Shown in pieces: positions 46,876 to 55,994 of a stretch of DNA of 64,000 nucleotides; the stretch's first letter is position 1, and every line of letters starts with the position of its first letter. Under the pieces are notes generated by a model. The model saw nothing but the letters and a program-made list of their open reading frames with translations. It was not told the DNA's origin and searched no databases. Origin of the DNA: Pseudomonas turukhanskensis. Its GTDB lineage: Bacteria > Pseudomonadota > Gammaproteobacteria > Pseudomonadales > Pseudomonadaceae. The stretch covers positions 62,001 through 126,000 of the forward strand of contig NZ_BSFN01000008.1 in the NCBI RefSeq assembly GCF_027922365.1, given 5' to 3'. The translations under genes were made by a program, and so were the position numbers.

Positions 46876-48003
46876 TTAGCCGATGGTTAGCTGATAGCGC
46901 GTGCTGCGCCCGCCGCCCGGCAGGCGTTCCAGCACGCCCTTTTCGAGCAGGTCGGCCAGGTGTCTGGTTGCTGTCGCTTTACTCACTTTGGCTACGGCCT
47001 GGTATTGGGCGGCGTTGATGCCGCTTTCGAAACCTTTCTCACCACCCTCCAGCAGTCGATTGATTACCTTCAATTGCTCGGCAGAAAGGGCGGTCGCCCG
47101 ATGCGTTTGCCAGAAGCGGGTTTTGCCGAGTACACGGTCGATCGTGGTCAGTGCATGAACGATGGACGCCAGCAACGTTTGCAGAAACCACGCCAGCCAC
47201 TCGGTGATGTCCAGCGTGCCTTTCTGCGTGCTCTCGAGAATCTGGTAATAGCCCTGGCGGTTATCGAGGATGCTCGCCGACATGGCATAGAAGCGAATGG
47301 CCTGGTGCTCGCCCTGGGCCAGCGCCAGGTCGGTAAGGGCGCGGGTCAGGCGGCCGTTACCGTCGTCAAACGGGTGCAAGGTGACGAACCAGAGGTGAGC
47401 GATACCTGCGCGTAGCAGAGGGTCCAGCTCGCGCGAGGGGCCGTTGAACCAATCGATGAAGACGCTCAGCTGTTGCTCCAGGCCGGCGCGCGGGGGAGCT
47501 TCGAAGTGCACCACCGGACGGTCCAGTCTGCCGGAAACCACGTGCATCGGCTCCTCGCCACGTAGCTCGCCTACACGCAGTTGATGCGTTGAAAGACGGG
47601 GGCCGGGTTCCGGAAACAACAAACGGTGCCATTGCAACAAGCGGTCGAGGCTTAACGGCTGCGCATAGTGCCTGGTGGCATCCAGCATCAGCTCAGCCAG
47701 GCCCTCGCTGCGCGCGGTCGGATGATTGCCCTGAGGTTCATCGACACCCAGTCGGCGGGCCAGGGAAGACCGTACCGAGCTGGCATTCAGCGCTTCGCCT
47801 TCGATGGCCGATGAGGTAATGATGTTTTGCAGCAGGGTGTCGAGCATGCTTTGCGCGTTGAGCTCTTCGTTTATGGCGCCCATTTTTCCGAGCAGTTGCC
47901 CCTGGCTGCCGGTGCATTGGCGCAGCAAATCAGCGAGGCGATCTGTTTGCCACGTGAAGGTCGGCCAAGCCTGCTGCTGCCAAATCCACTGCTGAAACAC
48001 CAT
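46876..48003 (-). CDS. Fic family protein with C-terminal winged-helix domain
   Basis: Protein of 375 residues. The Fic motif HPFDDGNGRLTR (from His210) is complete, so AMP transfer or a related activity is possible. An inhibitory motif SSAIEG (Ser64-Glu68-Gly69) lies N-terminal to the Fic core, which places it in class II. The C-terminal 70 residues (AEQLKVINRLLEGG... VSKATATRHLADLLEKGVLERLPGGGRSTRY) form a winged helix. ATG 48003 is chosen over an upstream start that would run through repeats in the promoter. Immediately upstream lies an array of inverted repeats, so it may bind its own promoter (inference). Confidence 0.92.
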   Translation of the reverse strand: MVFQQWIWQQQAWPTFTWQTDRLADLLRQCTGSQGQLLGKMGAINEELNAQSMLDTLLQNIITSSAIEGEALNASSVRSSLARRLGVDEPQGNHPTARSEGLAELMLDATRHYAQPLSLDRLLQWHRLLFPEPGPRLSTHQLRVGELRGEEPMHVVSGRLDRPVVHFEAPPRAGLEQQLSVFIDWFNGPSRELDPLLRAGIAHLWFVTLHPFDDGNGRLTRALTDLALAQGEHQAIRFYAMSASILDNRQGYYQILESTQKGTLDITEWLAWFLQTLLASIVHALTTIDRVLGKTRFWQTHRATALSAEQLKVINRLLEGGEKGFESGINAAQYQAVAKVSKATATRHLADLLEKGVLERLPGGGRSTRYQLTIG

Positions 48004-48017
48004 GGTCAATACACTCG

Positions 48018-48080
48018 TGAGCCGATTAAAACCTGTATTCGGCTCATTTTGTGAGCCGAATAGATAGCTTATTCGGCTCA
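48018..48080. promoter_or_regulatory. Operator-like array of four alternating half-sites upstream of fic
   Basis: Four copies of TGAGCCGAAT in alternating orientation: TGAGCCGAT at 48018-48026, ATTCGGCTCA at 48037-48046, TGAGCCGAAT at 48052-48061, and ATTCGGCTCA at 48071-48080. The middle two form a perfect palindrome with a five-base spacer. The array begins 15 bases upstream of the fic start codon and lies in its promoter region. Confidence 0.8.
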
Positions 48081-48162
48081 CGGGGAATTACAAGCTAATC
48101 CGCGGCGCATAGGGTTATTGGTGTTTAAACATGAGTGGATCTTGTGATAATCAAGAAAATAT

Positions 48163-48175
48163 TGAATTTGTCTCA
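48163..48175. promoter_or_regulatory. Possible MetR site upstream of metE
   Basis: TGAATTTGTCTCA fits the MetR pattern TGAA-N5-TTCA at 7 of 8 fixed positions, 57 bases upstream of the metE ATG. No metR gene is seen in the window, and one match of this length could be chance. Confidence 0.4.
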
Positions 48176-48232
48176 CTATGGCTGTGGTGGTGAGATGTGC
48201 GCCTTGAATTTTCATTGGAGCACACCCCCCAA

Positions 48233-50527
48233 ATGGCATTGGCCCACACCCTCGGTTTTCCCCGTATCGGCCGCGACCGTGAGCTGAAAAAAGCGCAAGA
48301 AGCCTTCTGGAAAGGTGAGCTTGATGAAGCAGGCCTGCGCGCCGTTGGCAGCGCATTGCGTGCTCGGCATTGGCAGGTGCAAAAAGACGCGGGCATCGAG
48401 CTACTGCCGGTGGGCGACTTCGCCTGGTACGACCAGGTGCTCACCCACTCGCTGACCTTCGGTGTGGTGCCCGAGCGTTTCCGCCCACACGATGGCAAGC
48501 CGAGCCTGCACACCCTGTTCGCCATGGCCCGCGGGGTAAGCGACAGCTGCTGTGGTGGCGCCCATGCCCAGGAAATGACCAAGTGGTTCGATACCAACTA
48601 CCACTACCTGGTGCCGGAGTTTTCCGCTGATCAGCAATTCACGCTGAGCTGGGAGCAGCTATTTGAAGAAGTGGCCGAAGCCAAGGCACTGGGCCATAAC
48701 GTCAAGCCGGTGGTGATCGGCCCGCTCACTTACCTGTGGCTGGGCAAAACCAAAGGCGCCGACTTCGACAAGTTGGACCTGCTGGAACGCCTGCTGCCGC
48801 TTTACGGCCAGATCTTCCAGCGCCTCGCCGCCCAGGGTGTGGAGTGGGTGCAGATCGACGAGCCGATTCTGGTGCTGGACCTGCCGCAAGACTGGAAGAA
48901 CGCCTACGAGCGCGCTTACAACCTGCTGCAAAGCGAGCCGCTGAAGAAGTTGGTCGCTACCTATTTTGGTGGTTTGGAAGACAACCTCGGGCTTGCGGCC
49001 AACCTACCCGTCGACGGCTTGCATATCGACCTGGTGCGCGCCCCCGAGCAGTTCCCCACCATTCTCGATCGCCTGCCGGCGTACAAGATTCTGTCGCTCG
49101 GCGTGGTCAACGGCCGTAATGTCTGGCGCTGCGACCTCGACAAGGCACTTGGCCTGCTGCGGTATGCCCAGGAGCGACTGGGTGAGCGCCTGTGGGTGGC
49201 GCCGTCGTGCTCGCTGCTGCACAGCCCGGTGGACCTGGCCCGTGAAGACAGGCTGGATGCCGAGCTGAAAAGCTGGCTGGCCTTTGCTGTGCAAAAGTGT
49301 GAGGAGGTGGCCATTCTGGCCCGTGGCGTCACCGCGCCTGATGCCCCCGACGTGCTCGAAGCGCTGGCCGCGAGCAATGCCGTACAGAAAAGCCGCGCCA
49401 CCTCGCCGCGTATTCACAAACCGGCGGTGCAGGCGCGTCTGGCGGCTGTGGGGCCGCAGGACAGTAAACGACTGTCGCCATTTCCCGTGCGTGCCGAGAA
49501 GCAACGTGCCGTTCTCGACCTGCCGCGTTTTCCGACCACCACCATCGGTTCTTTTCCGCAGACCACTTCAATTCGTCTGGCCCGCCAGTCGTACAAGCAA
49601 GGCAAGCTGAGCCTGGCCGAGTACACCGAGGCCATGTACAGCGAAATTCGGCACGCCGTGGATGTGCAGGAAAAACTCGGGCTCGACGTGCTGGTACATG
49701 GTGAAGCCGAGCGCAACGACATGGTCGAGTACTTTGCCGAGCAACTGGACGGCTACGTGTTTACCCGTTTTGGCTGGGTGCAGAGCTACGGTTCGCGCTG
49801 CGTAAAACCGGCGGTGATCTACGGTGACCTGAGCCGTCCGCACGCCATGACCGTCGACTGGATTCACTACGCCCAGGGCCTGACCACGAAAATCATGAAA
49901 GGCATGCTGACCGGCCCGGTCACCATGCTGATGTGGTCGTTTGCACGCGAAGATGTGAGCCGCGAAGTGCAGGCCCGGCAGTTGGCGCTCGCTATTCGTG
50001 ACGAAGTGGTGGAGCTGGAAGCCGCCGGCATCAAGGTCGTGCAGATCGACGAAGCGGCGTTCCGCGAAGGCCTGCCGCTGCGCAAGGAGCAATGGCAGCA
50101 CTACCTGGCCTGGGCCACCGAGTCATTCCGCCTGAGCGCCTCGGGCGTTCGGGATGAAACCCAGATTCATACCCACATGTGCTACAGCGAGTTCAACGAC
50201 GTGATCAAGGCCATCGCCGAGATGGATGCCGATGTGATCACCATCGAAACCTCGCGCTCGGACATGGAATTGCTGGATGCCTTCGAAGCCTTCGCCTATC
50301 CGAACGAGATCGGCCCGGGCGTTTACGACATCCACTCGCCGCGTGTGCCCAGCAGTGACGAGATGGCCAATCTACTGCGCAAGGCGGCGCAGCGTGTGCC
50401 GGCCAGTCGGTTGTGGGTAAACCCCGATTGCGGATTGAAGACGCGCAGTTGGCCGGAGACGGAAGCGGCGCTGGTGAACATGGTGGCGGCAGCGCGCACG
50501 CTGCGGGTGGAAATTTCAGCGGTATAG
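48233..50527 (+). CDS. metE: Cobalamin-independent methionine synthase MetE
   Basis: Enzyme of 764 residues, the normal MetE length. It transfers the methyl group of 5-methyltetrahydropteroyltri-L-glutamate to homocysteine. N-terminal [22 protein letters not shown], the catalytic-core start [22 protein letters not shown] and [11 protein letters not shown] carry the zinc and substrate ligands (His, Cys, Glu, Cys). ATG 48233 matches the family; an in-frame GTG at 48197 is less likely. Confidence 0.97.
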   Translation: MALAHTLGFPRIGRDRELKKAQEAFWKGELDEAGLRAVGSALRARHWQVQKDAGIELLPVGDFAWYDQVLTHSLTFGVVPERFRPHDGKPSLHTLFAMARGVSDSCCGGAHAQEMTKWFDTNYHYLVPEFSADQQFTLSWEQLFEEVAEAKALGHNVKPVVIGPLTYLWLGKTKGADFDKLDLLERLLPLYGQIFQRLAAQGVEWVQIDEPILVLDLPQDWKNAYERAYNLLQSEPLKKLVATYFGGLEDNLGLAANLPVDGLHIDLVRAPEQFPTILDRLPAYKILSLGVVNGRNVWRCDLDKALGLLRYAQERLGERLWVAPSCSLLHSPVDLAREDRLDAELKSWLAFAVQKCEEVAILARGVTAPDAPDVLEALAASNAVQKSRATSPRIHKPAVQARLAAVGPQDSKRLSPFPVRAEKQRAVLDLPRFPTTTIGSFPQTTSIRLARQSYKQGKLSLAEYTEAMYSEIRHAVDVQEKLGLDVLVHGEAERNDMVEYFAEQLDGYVFTRFGWVQSYGSRCVKPAVIYGDLSRPHAMTVDWIHYAQGLTTKIMKGMLTGPVTMLMWSFAREDVSREVQARQLALAIRDEVVELEAAGIKVVQIDEAAFREGLPLRKEQWQHYLAWATESFRLSASGVRDETQIHTHMCYSEFNDVIKAIAEMDADVITIETSRSDMELLDAFEAFAYPNEIGPGVYDIHSPRVPSSDEMANLLRKAAQRVPASRLWVNPDCGLKTRSWPETEAALVNMVAAARTLRVEISAV

Positions 50528-50560
50528 GCCGCGATGCAACGGCCTGGACGTCCTGCCTTG

Positions 50561-50626
50561 GTAGGGTGTGCTCCGCGCACCGAGCGATTCATGCCAGATC
50601 GCAATGGTGCGCAGAGCACATCCTAC
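50561..50626. repeat. Dispersed palindromic repeat, family C, copy 3
   Basis: 66-bp inverted repeat with arms GTAGGGTGTGCTCCGCGCAC and GTGCGCAGAGCACATCCTAC, between the convergent metE and histidine-phosphatase genes. Confidence 0.9.
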
Positions 50627-50680
50627 GAGATCAACAACGATTCATCCCAGGTCGCACCGAAGCACAGCTAAACGCCGTGG

Positions 50681-51229
50681 CTACACCCGTAATCGCCACT
50701 TGCCGTAGTAGCTCAATTCCACCATCGCCAGCGGCTCGACATCAATCCGCTGAGCGCTGGCCATCGAGCACTCCAGCACATGGGCCAGGGCCGCGCGAAT
50801 CACAAAGGGGTGAGTAACCGCCAGCCAATGCCCAGGCGTGCGAAAGCCGTCGAGCCATGCCCCCACCCGCGCGCGCACCGCGTCTAGCGACTCGCCGCCA
50901 TGGGGCGCTGCGCCGCTGTTGCTCAGCCATTGCTCCAGCGCCTCCGCTTGCTGTTCTTGCAGGGTTTTCAGGCTCAGCCCGCGCCAGTCACCCAGATCGC
51001 AATCAGCCAGTGCCGGCTCCAAAACGGCGTTGCTCGTCAGCAACGCGGCTGTCTGCCGGCTACGCAGTTCGAAGCCGCACCACACACCCTGGTGATCGCC
51101 GGCGCGTAACAACAACGCGCTGACCAACTCCGGCGCCACCGCTTCTATCGCTTCATCGTCCGCCAACCGTCCAAGCTTTTGCGCGGGCGTTCGGGCGTGG
51201 GCGATCAGGGTGATTCGCGTGGCTTGCAT
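50681..51229 (-). CDS. Histidine phosphatase superfamily protein, altered active site
   Basis: Protein of 182 residues with the phosphoglycerate-mutase-like fold: LRSRQTAALL, LGDWRGLSL, HGGESLDAVRARVGAWLD and LAVTHPFVIRAAL. The catalytic RHG motif is changed to AHA (IAHAR at 9-13), so the phosphate-binding Arg is lost while the nucleophile His11 and second His140 remain. It could be a weak phosphatase or a binding protein. It starts five bases after the OsmC-YcaO gene stop, so the two are one transcription unit. Confidence 0.78.
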   Translation of the reverse strand: MQATRITLIAHARTPAQKLGRLADDEAIEAVAPELVSALLLRAGDHQGVWCGFELRSRQTAALLTSNAVLEPALADCDLGDWRGLSLKTLQEQQAEALEQWLSNSGAAPHGGESLDAVRARVGAWLDGFRTPGHWLAVTHPFVIRAALAHVLECSMASAQRIDVEPLAMVELSYYGKWRLRV

Positions 51230-51234
51230 CGTGG

Positions 51235-53439
51235 TTACTCGCCGTGGGCGCTGACGTTCGCCCGCGCCGTGTGCAGTTTTTTTAAGCTGTCGATCAAGCG
51301 CAGGTGTCGATCCAGGCCTTCGAGTTTCATGCTGGTCGGCGTCAAGCCATAGAAGCGTACCGTGCCGTCTACCGAACCAATGGCCGCATCCATGCGCTCG
51401 TTGCCGAACATCTTGCGGAAGTTGACTTCGTAATCGGCCAGCTCCAAGTCCTCGTCCAGCTGCATTTCCAGCACCACGTTCACGGCCTGATAAAACAGAC
51501 CGCGCTCGACGGTGTTGTCGTTGTATTGCAGAAAGGCTTCCACCAGGTCCTTGGCTTGATCGTACTTTTGCAGGGCAAGGTAGATCAGCAGTTTCAGCTC
51601 GAGAATCGTCAGTTGGCCCCAGGCCGTGTTGTCGTCGAACTCGATGCCGATCAGGGTCTTGATTTCGGTGTAGTCATCCAGCTCGCTGTGTTCCAGCCCC
51701 TTGACCAGGTTGCGCAGGCCGACCTTGCTCAGGCTGTGCAAATTGAGGATGTCGGCGCGAAAATGCAGGGCTTTGTTGGTGTTGTCCCAGATAAGGTCTT
51801 CCACCGGATAGATTTCCGAATACCCCGGCACCAGGATGCGGCAGCCGGTGGCGCCGAGGTGTTCGTACACGGCCATATAGGCTTCTTTGCCCATGCCTTC
51901 GAGAATGCCGAACAGGGTGGCAGCTTCGTCGCTGTTGGAGTCTTCGCCCTGGCCGGAGAAATCCCATTCCACAAATTCGTACTCGGACTGGGCACTGAAA
52001 AAGCGCCACGACACAACGCCGCTGGAGTCGATAAAGTGCTCGACGAAATTGTTGGGCTCGGTCACCGCGTGGCCGGAGAACGTCGGCTGCGGAAGATCAT
52101 TCAGGCCTTCAAAACTGCGACCCTGCAACAGCTCGGTGAGGCTGCGTTCCAGCGCCACTTCGAAGCTTGGGTGGGCGCCGAACGAGGCGAACACGCCGCC
52201 GGTACGCGGGTTCATCAGCGTAACGCACATCACCGGGAATTCACCACCGAGCGAGGCGTCCTTGACCAGCACCGGAAAGCCTTGCTCTTCCAGGCCCTTG
52301 ATGCCGGCCAGAATGCTCGGGTATTTCTCCAGCACGTGCTGCGGTACATCCGGCAAGGCCATTTCGCCTTCGAGGATTTCGCGTTTTACCGCCCGCTCGA
52401 AGATTTCCGACAGGCACTGCACCTGCGCTTCGGCCAAGGTGTTGCCGGCGCTCATACCGTTGCTGAGGTACAGGTTTTCGATCAGGTTGGAGGGGAAGTA
52501 CACCACCTCGCCATCGGACTGGCGCACAAACGGTAGCGAAACGATGCCGCGCTGGGTGTTGCCGGAGTTGGTGTCGTACAGGTGCGAGCCGCGTAGCTCG
52601 CCCTCGCGGTTGAAAACCTTCAGGCAATAGGCGTCGAGAATTTCAGCGGGCAGTTCGTCATTGGGGCCCGGCTTGAACCAGCGCTCGTCCGGGTAATGCA
52701 CGAAGGGCGCATTGGCGATGTCTTCGCCCCAGAATTGATCGTTGTAGAAGAAGTTGCAGTTCAGCCGCTCGATAAATTCGCCCAGGGCCGAAGCCAGGGC
52801 GCCTTCTTTGGTCGCGCCTTTGCCGTTGGTAAAACACATCGGCGATTGCGCATCGCGGATATGCAGCGACCACACGTTGGGCACGATATTGCGCCACGAA
52901 GCGACCTCAATCTTCATGCCCAGGCCAGCCAGAATGCCGGACATGGTGGCGATGGTCTGCTCCAGCGGCAGGTCCTTGCCGGCGATAAAGGTGCTGGTGC
53001 TGGTGTCTGAATCCAGCATCAACAAGGCCTGGGCGTCTGCGTCCAGGTTGTCTACTTCCTCGATCACGAACTCGGGGCCGGCCTGCACCACCTTCTTCAC
53101 GGTGCAGCGGTCGATGGAACGCAGGATGCCTTGGCGGTCCTTGGGCGAAATATCCGCCGGCAACTCGACCTGAATCTTGAAGATTTGCTGGTAGCGGTTT
53201 TCCGGATCGACAATGTTGTTTTGCGAGAGGCGAATGTTCTCGGTGGGGATGTCGCGCGTCTGGCAGTACAGCTTTACAAAGTACGCCGCACACAGCGCCG
53301 ACGACGCCAGAAAGTAATCGAACGGCCCGGGAGCCGAGCCATCGCCCTTGTAGCGAATGGGCTGGTCAGCCACCACCGTGAAGTCATCGAACTTGGCTTC
53401 AAGTCGGAGGTTGTCGAGAAAATTGACCTTGATTTCCAT
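51235..53439 (-). CDS. OsmC-YcaO fusion protein
   Basis: Protein of 734 residues. Residues 1-140 are an OsmC domain with the redox pair Cys50 (SSALCAAY) and Cys112 (DRCTVKK). From about 150 a YcaO domain follows, with the ATP-binding GKGATKEGALASALGEFIER (about 207-225), NTLAEAQVQCLSEIFERAVKREI, and a helical, TPR-like C terminus (ILELKLLIYLALQKYDQAKDLVEAFLQY). YcaO enzymes use ATP to activate amide backbones, and E. coli YcaO is linked to RimO-dependent methylthiolation of ribosomal protein S12. The OsmC part suggests thiol peroxidase or thiol handling. ATG 53439 is chosen because MEIKVNFLDN starts the OsmC fold. A known architecture in Pseudomonas and Shewanella as I recall; activity is not established. 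Confidence 0.9.
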   Translation of the reverse strand: MEIKVNFLDNLRLEAKFDDFTVVADQPIRYKGDGSAPGPFDYFLASSALCAAYFVKLYCQTRDIPTENIRLSQNNIVDPENRYQQIFKIQVELPADISPKDRQGILRSIDRCTVKKVVQAGPEFVIEEVDNLDADAQALLMLDSDTSTSTFIAGKDLPLEQTIATMSGILAGLGMKIEVASWRNIVPNVWSLHIRDAQSPMCFTNGKGATKEGALASALGEFIERLNCNFFYNDQFWGEDIANAPFVHYPDERWFKPGPNDELPAEILDAYCLKVFNREGELRGSHLYDTNSGNTQRGIVSLPFVRQSDGEVVYFPSNLIENLYLSNGMSAGNTLAEAQVQCLSEIFERAVKREILEGEMALPDVPQHVLEKYPSILAGIKGLEEQGFPVLVKDASLGGEFPVMCVTLMNPRTGGVFASFGAHPSFEVALERSLTELLQGRSFEGLNDLPQPTFSGHAVTEPNNFVEHFIDSSGVVSWRFFSAQSEYEFVEWDFSGQGEDSNSDEAATLFGILEGMGKEAYMAVYEHLGATGCRILVPGYSEIYPVEDLIWDNTNKALHFRADILNLHSLSKVGLRNLVKGLEHSELDDYTEIKTLIGIEFDDNTAWGQLTILELKLLIYLALQKYDQAKDLVEAFLQYNDNTVERGLFYQAVNVVLEMQLDEDLELADYEVNFRKMFGNERMDAAIGSVDGTVRFYGLTPTSMKLEGLDRHLRLIDSLKKLHTARANVSAHGE

Positions 53440-53672
53440 GGGATTACCACAAGCGCGCAAGCTGAATTGGCGGCCATTATCCGGGATTTCAGCGGCAATG
53501 GGGCGTGGCGCGTACACGGGCCGGGTCTGCCGGCGCTCATCGTTCAAAGTCAGGCCCCCATAACCGGCTATGCAAATCAACTTCTTGCGTCTGATAGCGT
53601 CTAAGGCCAACCTGAGAATGAAAGCCGGATCGCATTGCCGAACGTTCTACTACTTCCACGGATTACTCTGCC

Positions 53673-54431
53673 ATGAGCGAACTGCCTCCCAAGCCTACTT
53701 GTGCAGCCTGTCAGTACGGCGCTGCCCTTGAATTCGATTTCAGCATGGCCTTTCAGCCTATCGTCGATATCCGCGACCGCAGTTTATATGCCTATGAAGC
53801 GCTGGTGCGCGGTACCGATGGCAGCGGTGCGGCGTCGGTTTTGGGGCGGGTTAACGACCAGAATCGTTATGCGTTCGACCAGGCGTGTCGGGTAAAGGCC
53901 GTAGAGCTGGCCAGCCGGCTGCAAATACCCTGTCTGCTGAGCATCAATTTTCTGCCCAACGCCGTATACAAAGCGGCCACTTGTATCCGCGCCACGCTGG
54001 ATGCCGCACGCCGCTTCAACTTCCCAACCCAGCGCATCATTTTCGAGCTGACCGAGGGCGAGGAGCTACAGGACAAGCAGCACCTCAAAGACATCATTGA
54101 CGAGTACCACAAGCATCAATTCCGCACCGCCATCGACGACTTCGGCGCCGGTTATGCGGGGCTGAACCTGCTGGCCGAATTTCAGCCGGACATCATCAAA
54201 CTGGATATGGCGTTGGTGCGCGATATCGACACCCATACCGTGCGCCAGGCGATTGTGCAGGGCATTCTGGGCGTGTGCCGGGCGCTTGATATCGAAGTGA
54301 TTGCCGAGGGGATCGAGTCGGTGGGTGAGCTGCGCCACCTGCACGGGCTGGGCATCAATCTGTTTCAAGGCTATCTGTTTGCCCGCCCTGCGTTTGAGGC
54401 CCTGCCGGCGGTGGACTGGCCGACGCTCTGA
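53673..54431 (+). CDS. Stand-alone EAL domain cyclic-di-GMP phosphodiesterase
   Basis: Protein of 252 residues that is almost entirely one EAL domain. Residues 42-44 are the EAL triad (YEALVRG); SINFLPN, FELTEGEE, AIDDFGAGYAGL (with the DD pair), KLDMALVRDI and AEGIES carry the metal and catalytic residues, so it should be active. A CAAC motif near the N terminus (residues 10-13) could bind metal or sense redox. Divergent from the OsmC-YcaO gene. Confidence 0.93.
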   Translation: MSELPPKPTCAACQYGAALEFDFSMAFQPIVDIRDRSLYAYEALVRGTDGSGAASVLGRVNDQNRYAFDQACRVKAVELASRLQIPCLLSINFLPNAVYKAATCIRATLDAARRFNFPTQRIIFELTEGEELQDKQHLKDIIDEYHKHQFRTAIDDFGAGYAGLNLLAEFQPDIIKLDMALVRDIDTHTVRQAIVQGILGVCRALDIEVIAEGIESVGELRHLHGLGINLFQGYLFARPAFEALPAVDWPTL

Positions 54432-54451
54432 CGGTGCGGGCCCAACGCGGG

Positions 54452-54745
54452 TTACGTTTCTACGCCTTCAGCCGGTAAAACCATTGGTGCCTGCGAATCG
54501 GGTTTTGCGGGGGCATCGTCTTTCTGCTCGGCTGGCTTGCCCAGTAATTCATTGGCCGATTTCTGCGCTTTATCGATCTGCTCGTTCAGCGCTGTTACGG
54601 TTTCGCCAATCGCTTCCGTGGCTAGCTCCTGTGCCGCCGCGGTGGCCTTGTCAGAGAGTTTTTCTGCGGAGTCTTGCGCAAGGTCGCAGCCGCTCAAGCC
54701 AACCAGGGTCACGAGTGTAAAGGCAGCAATGAGGGGTTTCTTCAT
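54452..54745 (-). CDS. Small lipoprotein, hypothetical
   Basis: Lipoprotein of 97 residues: signal peptide with lipobox LSGC (Cys20), then an Ala/Lys/Glu-rich amphipathic helix (SAEKLSDKATAAAQELATEAIGE and following) and a Pro/Ala/Asp-rich tail. The start ATG at 54745 follows GGAGATACC. The helical repeat pattern is common in small envelope lipoproteins; no function can be given. Confidence 0.8.
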   Translation of the reverse strand: MKKPLIAAFTLVTLVGLSGCDLAQDSAEKLSDKATAAAQELATEAIGETVTALNEQIDKAQKSANELLGKPAEQKDDAPAKPDSQAPMVLPAEGVET

Positions 54746-54800
54746 GGGAGGTATCTCCTGCGGTGGCGACCGCCCCGGTAGCTCCGGGGCGGCCGGCTGT

Positions 54801-55802
54801 TCAACGTGGGTCGGATTGGCTAGTGGCGGGTGCGTCGTGGCGGGTCTTCCACATCGACAGCAGCACGCCACCGAGTAGCAGGCCCACGGTGACGCTCAGC
54901 GAAATTACCGGCGGGGTTTTACCGATGATGCCAACCAGGAATATCTTGCAGCCGATAAATACCAGCACCAGGGCCAGGGCGTATTTGAGGTAAGCGAAAC
55001 GGTGAATCATCGCCGCCAGGGCGAAGTACAAGGCACGCAGGCCAAGGATGGCGAAGATGTTCGAGGTGTAGACGATAAATGGGTCCTGAGTGATGGCGAA
55101 AATCGCCGGCACGCTGTCTACGGCGAACACCAGGTCAGCACACTCGATCAACACCAATGCCAGAAGCAGCGGCGTGGCCCAAAGCACGGTACGGCCATCA
55201 GCATTGGGCTGACGCACAAAAAAACGGCCTTCGTGCAGACGGTCGGTAACGCGCATACGGCGGCGCAAAAATTTCACCAGTGGGTTCTGCGCCAGGTCCG
55301 GGTGATCGTCTACCTTGCTGAACAGCATCTTTACGCCGGTGAACAGCAAGAACGCGCCAAACACGTAGAGAATCCAGCTGAACTCGGCGATCAGCGCCGC
55401 ACCCAGGCCGATCATCAACGCCCGCAGCACAATCACCCCGAGAATGCCCCAGAACAGCACCTCGTGCTGGTACTTACGCGGGATGGCCAGGAAGCTGAAG
55501 ATCATCGCCATCAGAAACACGTTGTCCATCGACAACGATTTTTCGATCAGAAAGCCGGTGTAGTAATCCATGCCGGCGTCGCCGCCCTTAACCTGCCAGA
55601 CCCACAGGCCGAACAGAAGGCCGGCGGTGATATAGCCAGCCGAAAGCAGCAAACTTTCCTTCACCCCGATTTCGCGATGCTCACGGTGAAGCACCCCGAG
55701 GTCGAAGACCAGCAGGCTGATAACAATGGAAAGGAAGACAAGCCACAACCAGGTGGCAGTGCCGAGGAATTCGGCAAGAAAAAACGGTTCCAGGGTGCTC
55801 AT
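54801..55802 (-). CDS. TerC/Alx family membrane protein
   Basis: Membrane protein of 333 residues with about nine helices. FLIEKSLSMDNVFLMAMIFSFLAIP and IECADLVFAVDSVPAIFAITQDPFIVYTSNIFAILGLRALYF are the TerC metal-binding signatures with conserved acidic residues in helices. Alx-type members export manganese; tellurite resistance is another association. The start follows a strong TTAGGAGGGG site. The leader is highly structured. Confidence 0.92.
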   Translation of the reverse strand: MSTLEPFFLAEFLGTATWLWLVFLSIVISLLVFDLGVLHREHREIGVKESLLLSAGYITAGLLFGLWVWQVKGGDAGMDYYTGFLIEKSLSMDNVFLMAMIFSFLAIPRKYQHEVLFWGILGVIVLRALMIGLGAALIAEFSWILYVFGAFLLFTGVKMLFSKVDDHPDLAQNPLVKFLRRRMRVTDRLHEGRFFVRQPNADGRTVLWATPLLLALVLIECADLVFAVDSVPAIFAITQDPFIVYTSNIFAILGLRALYFALAAMIHRFAYLKYALALVLVFIGCKIFLVGIIGKTPPVISLSVTVGLLLGGVLLSMWKTRHDAPATSQSDPR

Positions 55803-55816
55803 GAGGCCCCTCCTAA

Positions 55817-55913
55817 GTCGAGTTGTACAAACTGCAACTCCGACATGGCAGCTTTAAAAAAGCTGTCAGAGGGGCCCGGCGTCGCCGCGACAATTTATCA
55901 GGCGAAGCCGGGC
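55817..55913 (-). promoter_or_regulatory. Structured leader between ilvE and terC (three hairpins)
   Basis: Three stems: GTCGAGTTG / CAACTCCGAC at 55817-55844 with one bulged base, directly before the ribosome-binding site; GGCAGCTT / AAGCTGTC at 55847-55867; and a 13-bp stem with one mismatch, GCCCGGCGTCGCC / GGCGAAGCCGGGC, at 55874-55913. The last may terminate ilvE; the others may control terC. It did not clearly match the yybP-ykoY manganese riboswitch by eye. Confidence 0.5.
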
Positions 55914-55994
55914 ACTCAAGGGTTTACTCGTTGCAAAGTGTCTCAGCGTGGCGGCCCTGACGTGGCAATAGCCAGCGCCGGGGCCACCGCGGGA

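Noticed and set aside
46876-48080. Toxin-antitoxin module around the Fic gene
   Set aside because: No small antitoxin gene is found on either side; the inhibitory SSAIEG motif lies within the Fic protein itself.
55803-55994. yybP-ykoY manganese riboswitch upstream of terC
   Set aside because: Strong hairpins exist, but I could not see the conserved loop sequences of that class, so it is reported only as a structured leader.
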